Source: Mesostigma viride (lineage: Eukaryota; Streptophyta; Mesostigmatophyceae; Mesostigmatales; Mesostigmataceae). From it: a DNA stretch of 64,000 nt. Under the pieces are notes generated by a model. The model was given only the letters and a program-made list of their open reading frames with translations, made no database searches and had not been told where the DNA came from. The DNA lies in assembly GCA_009746045.1 (NCBI GenBank), contig RPFO01000080.1:1570363-1634362 (forward strand). Reading direction: 5' to 3'. Positions 1 to 10,422 of the stretch are shown piece by piece. Position 1 is the first letter of the stretch, and the number at the start of each line of letters is the position of its first letter. The position numbers and the translations under genes were made by a program.

Positions 1-2
1 AC

Positions 3-299
3 AAATGTTGCGGCAGTACCCATGACAGTGTCGCATTTCGTGTCAGCTATTTGCACACGGAATCGGCACGTGTTGGCCTGCCAGAAGGATTCTACATAGT
101 GGCAGATGAGGCATACACCATCAAGCCTTGGCTTGTGACTCCCTACCCAGGAAGGGGTCTCAACGTCCAAGAGGACGCATGTAACTATTACTTCTCTTTG
201 TACAGGCAGGTCATAGAGCGTGCATTTGGGATTCTTATTCACCGCTTTGGCATCCTTCACCGTGCATTGACATGTGACCTACGACATGCAACATGCTAG
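3..299 (+). pseudogene. C-terminal part of a PIF/Harbinger (DDE_Tnp_4) transposase
   Basis: The frame is open from base 3 to a TAG at 297-299, so the 5' part lies outside the window. It contains GSTHDS (12-29), ADEAY (102-116) and VIERAFGILIHRF (210-248), in the order and spacing of the DDE_Tnp_4/HARBI1 transposase family. The D of ADEAY and the E of VIERAFG fit the second and third catalytic acidic residues. The role would be cut-and-paste transposition with short target duplications. The end after HRFGIL is shorter than in most family members and runs into a minisatellite, so this is probably a decayed copy. Family assignment is firm; activity cannot be judged. Confidence 0.8.
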
Positions 300-715
300 C
301 CAGTTTTTTTTACCCACCTTGGTGTATAATAATGCTTGAGTGTGCCACGTGTGGCATGGTGTTTGGTTGCCAGTTTCTTTTACCCACCTTGGTGTATGCT
401 TGAGTGTGCCACGTGTGGCATGGTGTTTGGTTGCCAGTTTTTTTAACCCACCTTGGTGTATAATGCTTGAGTGTGCCACGTGTGGCATGGTGTTTGGTTG
501 CCAGTTTTTTTTACCCACCTTGGTGTATAATGCTTGACTGTGCCACGTGTGGCATGGTGTTTGGTTGCCAGTTTTTTTTACCTACCTTGGTGTATGCTTG
601 AGTGTGCCACGTGTGGCATGGTGTTTGGTTGCCAGTTTTTTTTACCCACCTTGGTGTATGCTTGAGTGTGCCACGTGTGGCATGGTGTTTGGTTGCCATT
701 TTTTTTTTACCCACA
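300..715. repeat. Minisatellite, about 60-68 bp unit, about 6-7 copies
   Basis: Each unit has a T-run, ACCCACCTTGGTGTAT, GCTTGAG, the inverted repeat TGCCAC-GT-GTGGCA, and ATGGTGTTTGGTTGCCA. Copies differ mainly in the length of the T-run and in the presence of TAA triplets. It begins directly after the transposase stop codon. Open frames on both strands inside it are repeat artefacts. Confidence 0.9.
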
Positions 716-815
716 AGCGGTGAGGATGAGAATGTTGCCTAATCCCGCTATTGTAACGTCAAAAAGGATGCATGTGCAATGGTAGTTGATGACCATCACA
801 GTTGTCAAACTTAAC

Positions 816-2045
816 CCCTAAATGGGCAGAAATACTGCCGATGCATCGGCTGTAACTTCACAACTTTGCAAACCAGATGCCATCCAACCTACCCATATCC
901 AATGGCTGTCCTTGGGGGCCAAGCATGTCCATGAGTTGCTCTTCGGGTTGATACATCACAACCTTACATATATGCAGGGTAGGCCATGTATAACTACCGT
1001 CAAAGTCAGGGCGGTCAAGACGCGCGTTTTCAGTTTTGGTAGAATGTGCATTTTGAATCATGTTATGAGAGCTAGGCACCTACCACTTCAGGGATGATAA
1101 ACAATTAGTTGCTGAGCAGTTTGAGCCATTGGGGTCATCACTTGGTTGGGTATACCAGCAGCTACACCCAGTACAGCCCATAGGGGTACCGTTGGTAAAA
1201 AGCAACCAAGGGGGTAGGGCTTGGCATACTACCTACTAATACCTACTAATATGGCCACCAACCATGCCATACAATACATTTCCCTTCCACAATGATGGGG
1301 AAACATAACTGCATCATCACACTGCCCTTACATGGCACCTATGTGCAGCTGCCACCTTGTCCATGCACGTAGGTAACGTGGTACGGACACCCTACGCAAG
1401 GCATGCATTCTAGGAGGCAGCCACCAACAAACTAGTGATGTTAAGCCTATTTCAGCTTGCCCTAGCAAGGATAAACTAGGCCTAAGCTGCTATAGCTTGC
1501 CAGGTGATGGCCTGCAGCACGCCTGGTGGCACATGCTCACTGACAATGGGAAGCTTCTACTCACCGGTTACATGCTTGATGATGCCACAGAGACCAGCCA
1601 ACTGCCTCTCACTCATGCAATATGTGTGTGGGAAATGTATAACAAACATATATGGAGGTATTCAAGCCCATACAGCCTCTAAAACTTATCACCATCACAC
1701 TATGGCAGGTCAACTGACTGAGGGAGGCATCTATGAATGGTGTTTTAGGAAGGGGCCAGGCCATGGTCAAGAAAGAACATGAATAATGCAAAAAGAATGT
1801 GCTACACAAGCTAGAACGTATACCTAAACGTCATACGTCGACAAGGAAACGATAACTCAGCTTTACCTGGCATGGCTGGCATTACCTTAGCCCAGGCGGT
1901 GGCCGCATAATGGCGCATTGCGGCACACCAAAGTTGTGCAGCATGGTCGCTAGATTCGGCGATCTCTGGCCACCCTTGCAAGTTTACGACTACAAATCAT
2001 CATAAAAAGTAAAAAGAAACCGATATATCCTTTAAAATACGCTGC
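816..2045 (+). repeat. Dispersed repeat, copy A (1.2 kb)
   Basis: This stretch is nearly identical to 22238-23470, from AATGGGCATAAATACTGCCG-like sequence at the left to ATATCCTTTAAAATACG at the right, with only small indels and substitutions. No convincing protein is encoded. The copies end abruptly at both sides, which suggests a mobile or segmentally duplicated unit. Copy A follows a Harbinger transposase end, so it could be the 3' region of such an element, but copy B has no transposase beside it. Confidence 0.85.
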
Positions 2046-2439
2046 TCGGATGCTTTCGTCAATTACGACATGCCCGAAACGCGCTTTTTCTCTCATCGTC
2101 CACTTCGGCGTTTTCCCATGGGCGACTCCGCATGGCACGCAATGATTTCGCGCTTCGGGTGGCAGCAATGGTCCATCTCCTTCGGCATTGTCCGCCATGG
2201 CTGGCGACCGCGGGTCATCTTCCCCTTCCCCGCCGTCAGTGTTTTGGGTTTAATTGCCTGTAATTGCCTGATTGCCCGGGCACGGAGCGGGCGCCACGTC
2301 ATCGACTTGGCGGGAACCACTCTACTTGCGGTCCAGACAGTTGAGTTTCGTATAGACTGAAATTTTTACCTCCGGACCCAATTTTCAGCTAAAAATGACC
2401 GGTTCGGTTTTAACTTAAAATCCGTATAGACCGGGCCAT
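2046..2439. other. Unassigned sequence
   Basis: No gene, RNA or mobile-element signature was recognised. Short open frames occur on both strands without recognisable motifs. Confidence 0.5.
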
Positions 2440-2658
2440 AGTCACTTCGGACTATGTACTCTTGGAGTACATAGTCCGGAGTACATAGTCACTCCTTCCT
2501 ATGTAGCACGGGCGTGTCTGACCGCGTCGGCGGTCCCCTATTCGGAAATCCCGGATCATATGTACTCCGGACTATGTACTCGTGGAGTACATAGTCCGGA
2601 CGGACTATGTACTCTTGGAGTACATAGTCCGGAGTACATAGTCACTCCTTCCTATGTA
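2440..2658. repeat. Cluster of short palindromes (ACTATGTACTC ... GAGTACATAGT)
   Basis: The sequence CCGGACTATGTACTC, a 3 bp spacer and GAGTACATAGTCCGG form a near-perfect hairpin at about 2573-2602, and related arms recur at about 2452-2490 and 2605-2640. A CACTCCTTCCTATGTA block occurs twice. It leads directly into the palindromic tandem array. Confidence 0.8.
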
Positions 2659-3873
2659 ACACGGTTTGTTGACAGAATCCCGAAACGCACGTGGCGGCTG
2701 CCCATTGACCAACCTACGACGATCGTCGTAGGTTGGTCAATGGGCGGCCGCCACGTGCAGGGGAATAACCTCTGCCGAACCTGTCCGGCCGGCCACAGCC
2801 TGTGATCCCCTGCACCTTACAGTGCGACACGATTCCATGCATATCCAACTATATTAACTCCAACTATATTTATTGTGCCGGACGGTTTGTTGACGGAATC
2901 CTGAAATGCACGTGGCGGCTGCCCATTGACCAACCTACGACGATCGTCGTAGGTTGGTCAATGGGCGGCCGCCACGTGCAGGGGAATAACCTTAGCCGGA
3001 CCTGTCCGGCCGGCGACAGCCTGTGAGCCCCTGCACCTTACATTGCGACACGATTCCATGCATATCCAACTATATTAACTCCAACTATATTTATTATTGT
3101 GCCGGACGGTTTGTTGACGGAATCCTGAAACGCACGTGGCGGCTGCCCATTGACCAACCTACGACGATCGTCGTAGGTTGGTCAATGGGCAGCCGCCACG
3201 TGCAGGGGAATAACTTTAGCCGAACCTGTCCGGCCGGCCACAGCCTGTGAGCCCCTGGATTATACAGTGCGACACGATTCCATGCATATCCAACTATATT
3301 AACTCCAACTATATTTATTGTGCCGGACGGTTTGTTGACGGAATCCTGAAACGCACGTGGCGGCTGCCCATTGACCAACCTACGACGATCGTCGTAGGTT
3401 GGTCAATGGGCAGCCGCCACGTGCAGGGGAATAACTTTAGCCGAACCTGTCCGGCCGGCCACAGCCTGTGAGCCCCTGGATTATACAGTGCGACACGATT
3501 CCATGCATATCCACCTATATTAACTCCAACTATATCTATTGTGTCGGACGGTTTGTTGACGGAATCCTGAAATGCACGTGGCGGCTGCCCATTGACCAAC
3601 CTACGACGATCGTCGTAGGTTGGTCAATGGGCAGCCGCCACGTGCAGGGGAATAACTTTAGCCGGACCTGTCCGGCCGGCCACAGCCTGTGAGCCCCTGT
3701 ATGATACAGTGCGACACGATTCCATGCATATCCACCTATATTTCCACCAACTATATCTATTGTGCCGGACGGTTTGTTGACAGAATCCGTGCTCTGAAAT
3801 GCACGTGGCGGCTGCCCATTGACCAACCTACGACGATCGTCGTAGGTTGGTCAATGGGCAGCCGCCACGTGCA
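2659..3873. repeat. Tandem array of about 221-bp units, each with a 72-74 bp palindrome
   Basis: Six copies of one unit have palindrome centres near 2722, 2943, 3167, 3388, 3609 and 3836 (spacings 221-227 bp). The arm starts GCACGTGGCGGCTGCCCATT and the centre is CGACGATCGTCG. Units 3 to 6 are perfect over 72 bp (74 bp in units 5 and 6); units 1 and 2 have one mismatch per arm. Each arm ends in a CACGTG (G-box core). Between palindromes lie CCGGCCGG and a CCAACTATATT block. Both strands give the same spurious peptide because of the symmetry. Confidence 0.95.
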
Positions 3874-4780
3874 CCCTAACTAGTCGAGCCCGACCACGAC
3901 ATTAATTCCGCCCGGTGTGGCGGAATTGTCGTGTCCAGGCCCCCGCCGCCCTGTCCCACCCCGATTCTCTGCTGCCCATACGCGGGACAACAACAACCAC
4001 AAACCACAACCCGGCCTTGTCGACGACCGTGTACGCGTAGCGGTGAACAATTTTTTTCGGTGTGCATTTGTCTGTTTGTTGCCCAGGGCCGCCGTGCGCG
4101 ACACCGGCCCGCTGTGCATTCCGGCTACTACTACTACTACTAGTGCAGTGGCGCTCTACTGTAGCTAACCTGAACCCGCTGGACGTTTGGAATCTCTAGC
4201 CCAGGGCGGAGTTCGTGCTACTGTACACGCCCGACACATCACATCACATCCAAAAAGGCATCGAGTGACACGCGGCGGTCGCGCGACACCAGCCATCCAA
4301 GAGCAGGCACGCCAGCGCATCGTGAGCGGACACTGGCCACCTTTATCCTGATCAAAAGTCCGACCAAAATAAAACTCGGAACGCCATCGCCGAAAGGCCA
4401 CCCTGTCGAAAATCGCAGAAGGAAGCCGTATTCGCTGTCGAGCTGATCGCTCCAAAAATCGAATGACATTGCATTTGCCGCATCGGATTCCAATCGCTGT
4501 CGAACCTTGCTAGCTGACCCCGTGTTCACCGTCTTTGAGCCATTCGGTTCGCGTTGTCCGCCACCTCTATGCGGCGTGGCCCCGTGGAGTGTGTGCCCGG
4601 CCGTTTTCCGGTTGCTGCCGCCATTCGAAGCCCCGAGCGGGCTCAGAGTAAGGGTACCTGAACCGACACCGTGACAGCGCGTTTGGCCATTCCCTGTTAC
4701 AGTCCGAATTACGGGGTAGAACTCGTGTACGAGTAGCAGTCGGTTTTCTGCCATTTAGTAACCCTCTAGGTGCGTCGACC
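3874..4780. other. Region upstream of the signal-anchor exon
   Basis: No gene was recognised. A small hairpin (AATTCCGCC / GGCGGAATT) lies at about 3906-3931 and a CTA triplet run at about 4127-4141. If the exon at 4781 is a true first exon, the promoter lies here; no clear TATA element was found. Confidence 0.4.
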
Positions 4781-7700
4781 ATGACGTCCTCCGCCCGCCG
4801 ATGGAGGCGAGCATTGAAGATGCATCGCGCGCACCGGAGACGGTGCATGTTGATACTCATTGTCCTCCTGTTCGCTGGCATTGTCGCCTTTTTCGGTGAG
4901 GTGCTCGCGTGCAGTAGACTCGCTCCGTTGGCCGTCTAGCTTCGATTCGTCGCTCCCGCCGCTGTTTTTTTTTTTCCCGCCTCGCACGCCCGCCCGCGGG
5001 CACTGACGATCCACCTCCGCCCCCTCGCACCCCTTCCCCGCAGGCGACACTGATGTCGCTCGTCCGACGAGAGTGGTCCCTGGCGCGGAGCACGCCCCTG
5101 CCGGTGCCGCCGGCGGGGACGACGGCACCTTTCCAGGTGTTGACCGCGGGACATCGTGTCTCAGCGTCCGGCGGGAAACGCCGCAGATGCACGCGGTACG
5201 TCCGTTGTCTACAGCATTGCCTCGGCCGTGCTTTCAACTTACCATCCGGTCATTCGTCTCACTGGGTGACTCCTTCGTCCGCTATACCCACCGTGCAAGC
5301 CTTCGTTATACCATTCTTCCGTCGACGCGGCGTTCACCTTCTCTCATGGTGTACTGTACTGCATTCGTTCGTCGAAAGACACGCACGCGACGTTAAAGCG
5401 CGGGGCCGGCCCACCGCTGCCGTGCCCCGCCCGTGCCACACTTTCCCCGCGCAATGTTGGTGGTATGACGAGAAACAACCTGGCTCGCCAGAGCCGGAGC
5501 CATCCTTTTATCCGGCGGAGCCCATTTTCGGAAGAACCAAAGGTTCGAAGAAAGGGCGAAGCCAATTTAGTTGGAGAGGTGCGTGAGAAGGGGGATGCAC
5601 GATTAGCGTTACCATTGGACGAAACTTAGCCGACGGTGGATCTTTGTTTAAAGTTTTTGCATCTGCGGCTGTAGTGGTACGGTCAGTTGAGAAGGGTCCA
5701 GTTTTTTGGGAAACCTCAACCTGCGAGTAGACCATCAACCGAATTTCGGCCAAACGGCTAGTTGTATTTTCTGCAAACGGCTAGTTGTATTTGTTAGGCG
5801 TGGCGCGGCGCGGCGGGGTGGGTGGGGTGGTCATTTGCCGAATACTAGTAGACTAGTAGACCCCTTCTGAGAACACCGACTCCGACTTAACCAACTCCGA
5901 CTAATTTAGTCGGACCAATAGTCGGACTTGAGCCGAAAAACGGGCACGGATTCCCCCTTCTGAGAACACCGACTCGGGACGGACAGCAGCAGCGCCGCGC
6001 CGCACGCTCAGGCCGCGTGAAGTGGCCTCTAACGCCGGTGGCCCGCCCCACTTCCAAGCCGGTACGGATGCCAGCATGGCCAGGGCACACCCCGACTAAG
6101 CTAGTCGGACACCGACTAACCTACCCCGACCATTTTCCGCTTTTCGCGAAAATAGCGGGGTAGATTACTAGATAGAGATTAGTCGGAGTCCGACTAATTT
6201 CCCCAAAACGCGCCGCGCCAGCAATTTAGTCGGTGTTTGTAGTCGGAGTCGGTGTTCTCGGAAGGGGTCTAGTAGATGTCTTCCGAAAATGGGCTCCGCC
6301 GACGAAAGTTTTAACGTGAAAGTTTTACAACGCACGTTACTTGATAGCCAAACCCTGCACCTCCATGTCAGGGGCTAGTACCCCTCCACCGGTCTCGCGC
6401 GTGCACGCTTCCTTCCTGTCCACCCCTCTTCCCTTCCCACCCCTGCATTGTCCCATCTTTTGTCCCTTCCGTCCCCCGGCCCCCACTCCATCACTGCCTT
6501 CCTTCCGTCCCACCCACCCCCCCACCCCCACCCCGCCCCCCCCAACCCCCTGCTAAAATCCGTCGCTGCACCCGTTCCATCTGGGACACTAGAGCTGCCG
6601 CCATCCAGGTCCGGGCTCTGCACGTGCGGTGACGTGCGACCCTTTTGGCAAGGCGTGTTGACATGGCGCGCGTAGGTCGTTTGCTGCCGCGTGTATTTTC
6701 CAGCCACCTAACCGTCCTCCTGGCCGACAGGGGGTTAAGCGCGCCGTACTGTTTCTAGCCAACCGCGTAGCACGTGCGCCACATTCTGATCATCCGTTGT
6801 CTGCACTCTCCACGCCCGCACCGCTACTTGGCCGCATGCAGAACGACCTCCGTTGTCGGCACACATCCCAGCCCCAGTCTTCAAGCTTGTCATGGGACGC
6901 CCGTTTCATCAACCTTCGGCGACCGAGGGGGTACTGGCGGGCGCTGTCGCGGAAGAACCGTGCGTCGTGGCATAGGCAGCGGGATGCGACGAAACGGGAT
7001 CTGACCAAGGACGGGGACGTCGAGTCCAACCCGGGACCGTCGCACGAGGCTGCCGCGCCCCCACCCCACGTACGTCGCGTGCTTGTTGCAATCGCGTGTA
7101 CCCACAGATTGTGTCCCGGCATGCTGGGTGCTCGGTTGGTTGGTTGGTTGGTTGGTTGGTTGGTTGTTTGGTTGTTTGGTTGGTTGGTTGGTTGGTTGGT
7201 TGGTTGGTTGTTTGTTTGTTTGGTTGGTTGGTTGGTTGGTTGGTTGAATGGTTGGTTGGTTGGTTGGTTGGTTGGTTGGTTGGGTGGGTGGGTGGGTGGT
7301 TGGTTAGTTGGTTGGTAGCTTGGTTGGTAGCTTGGTTGGTTGGTTGGTTGGTTGAATGGTTGGCTGGTCGGTTGGTTGGTTGGTAGCTTGGTTGGTTGGT
7401 TGGTTGGTTGGTCGGTTGCTTGGTTGGTTGGTTGGTTGGTTGGTTGGTTGGTTGGTTGGTTGGTTGGTTGGTTGGTTGGTTGGTTGGTTGGTTGGTTGGT
7501 TGGTTGGTTGGTTGGTTGGTTGGTTGGTTGGTTGGTTGGTTGGTCGGTTGGTTGGTTGGTTGGTTGGTTGGTTGGTTGGTTGGTTGGTTGGTTGGTTGGT
7601 TGGTTGGTTGGTCGGTTGGTAGCTTGGTTGCTTGGTTGGTTGGTTGGTTGGTTGGTTGGTTGGTTCATTTGTTGGTTGGTTGGTTGCTTGGTTGGTTGGT

Positions 7701-10381
7701 TGTTTGCTTGGTTGGTTGTTTGGTTGGTTGGTTGGTTGGTTGGTTGGTTGGTTGGTTGGTTGGTTGGTTGGTTGGTTGGGTGGTTGGTTGGTTGGTTGGT
7801 TGGCTGGGTGGGTGGTTGGTTGGTTGGCTGGTTCGCTACTTGGTCGGTTGGTTGGTCGGTTGCTTGGTTGGTTGGTTGGTTGGTTGGTTGGTTGGTTGGT
7901 TGGTTGGGTGGGCGGGTGGTTGGTTGGTTGGTTGGTTGGTTGGTTGGTTGGTTGGTTGGTTGGTTGGTTGGTTGGTTGGTTGGGTGGGTGGGTGGGTGGG
8001 TGGGTGGGTGGGTGGGGTGGTTGGCTGGCTAGGTGGTTGGTTGGTTGGTTGGGTGGGTGGGTGGGTGGGTGGGTGGGTGGGTGGGTGGGTGGGGTGGTTG
8101 GCTGGCTAGGTGGTTGGTTGGTTGTTTGGTTGGTTGGTCGGTTGATTGGTTGGTTGGTTGGTTGGTTGGTTGGCTGGCTAGGTGGTTGGTTGGTTGTTTG
8201 GTTGGTTGGTCGGTTGATGGGTTGGTTGGTTGGTTGGTTGGTTGGTTGGTTGGTTGGTTGGTTGGTTGGTTGGTTGGTTGGTTGGTTGGTTGGTTGGTTG
8301 GTTGGTTGGTTGGTTGGTTGGTTGGTTGGTTGGTTGGTTGGTTGGTTGGTTGGTTGGTTGGTTGGTTGGTTGGTTGGTTGGTTGGGTGGTTGGTTGGTTG
8401 GGTGGGTGGGTGGGTGGGTGGGTGGGTGGGTGGGTGGGTGGGTGGGTGGGTGGGTGGGTGGGTGGGTGGGTGGGTGGGTGGGTGGGTGGGTGGGTGGGTG
8501 GGTGGGTGGTTGGGTGGTACATTCGCCTCTCCCTATGGTTTTTCTCCCAGTGGGCTGAGTGATCCAAGGGGGGGGGGGGGGGGGGGGGGGGGGGGGTAGC
8601 CACGTTGATGAGCTGACGAACAGTTGCGGCGGGGGTGGCGGGTGGCGGTGGGTATGGTGGTAGCGGATGTGGTTGACCCCGTTTTACACGGAGCCGTGCC
8701 TGTTCGTCTGTCCTGCAATGTACCAGGTGGCCGGCGGTGCGCGTGACATATCAGAGAAAGGTGATACACCCGGGGGCGCGGCGGGGGAAAGCAACGACGG
8801 GCGTGCGGCGGGCGCGACGACGGCATCGGGAGCGGCTGCGCACAGGGAGGAAGATATCGAGCTGGTGAGGTCCACTTCCACCGATCCACCCACCCCCCCA
8901 ACCCCGTCACCCGACCCCGGCGCCTCCCACCCACCCACCTCCACGTAACGCTGTTTTGTAGATGTCGTCCAACTAGTTACTTGACCGACAAGCCAAAGCT
9001 TGCCCAACCCAGGGTTGAGCCCGTGCTGGGCACATACATGGGACTGTTTACGCCCAGACACGGGGGGTCATCCAGAGGACGACCATGGCAAGGCTAAATG
9101 TGACGCATTACAGCAGAAGGTACGAGTTGTTTGCCATTTTTGCATGTATAGAGGGACGCTATAGAGGGGCGCAGTCAACGCCAAGGTCGATTCAATTGAC
9201 CCAGACACTCGCATGCAAAGTTTACGGTGCATGGTCCTGCAGCAGGACGACATTGTGAAGCCTCAGCTTGCATCCCGCCTTGCTCACGTTGGTGAAGTTT
9301 GACAGCATGACAAGTCAATTTTATTGCAATTTCATCCGCTTTTTACATCCAAGAGGGCCATGACCATTTCAAACAAGGCACCCGGACTTGAGTGCAAAGT
9401 GTACAAAGGTACGGGAATGCATGCTCCAAGCCCGATGTCACTAATAGACCGAACTGTGACCTTCCATAGCATACTGACTGCAGTTTTTGCTGATGTCTTT
9501 CATGCCCAAGTCAAATCATGCGGCTTTAGCGCATCCAATATGTCTCCCCTTGACCCACCACTCGCGCACACAATGACCTCGGGCCCAACTTCATGGGGAC
9601 AATGCCGAATCTCGGTTTCCAGACGGAGATTTAACCTACCGCCAGTGACATATGGCAGCAGTAATGGTCATTTGGACACATGGACCATGGATTCTACATT
9701 GCGGCAATTGGGAGTGAGTCGGCGCGCAGCACCACATACAGCCGTGCATGCATGTTGCTGGGGTGGCACCATGACTGCACAAAACACCACGCCATTGCCA
9801 AACCTCCAGCATTGGCACAGCCCGCTGCCGCTCTATCGCCTGCATTCTCTCTCCTGCGTGGGCTGCACCGGATGCTTGGCCCGCGTCTAGTTGAGTCCTT
9901 CACTGCTCCATTGTAACTACTTGTTGCAGCACGCCCGGTGCTCGCCATTCTTGTCGCAGGCCATGCGCCCATACGCATGCGCGGGTGGGTGAGGGGATGG
10001 GGGGGGGGGCGGGGGGCACTGTGGGTGGGTGGGTGGGGTGGGGTGGGTGGGTGGGTGGGACTGGCGTGCACGTGTGCGTGGGGGGTGGGTGCATGAGTCG
10101 GTGGCTGCCAAGCATGCGTGCGTTGCTCAGGGGGGGGGGGGGGGGCTAGCATCCATGCATGGGTGGGTGGCTGGCTGGCTGGGATGCACGTGGGTGGGTG
10201 CGGGTGGGTGGGTGGGTGGGTGGGTGGATGGGTGGTGGTGTCGGGGGGTGGGGGCAACGGCCATGGGCGAAATTGGTATCTCGAGGCAGCGCTCTCCCTG
10301 GGAAGTGGATGCCTGGTCGGCTGTTAAGGGGGAAGCTTTTGAGATGGATCCACGCCCAACCCGACAGTTGCACACACACAC

Positions 10382-10422
<41 letters not shown>

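Noticed and set aside
2802-3883. Repeated peptides FVDGILKRTWRLPIDQPTTI on both strands of the palindrome array
   Set aside because: Identical on both strands because of palindromic symmetry and repeated with the 221 bp unit; not a protein family.
7096-8603. Long VGWLVGWL and NQPTNQPT open frames (up to about 300 codons)
   Set aside because: Translations of the TTGG/GGGT satellite in several frames and both strands; no start context, splice support or non-repeat domain.
9324-9890. 188-codon plus-strand frame in intron 4
   Set aside because: No recognisable motif, no splice context, and it lies inside an intron of the in-phase exon chain.
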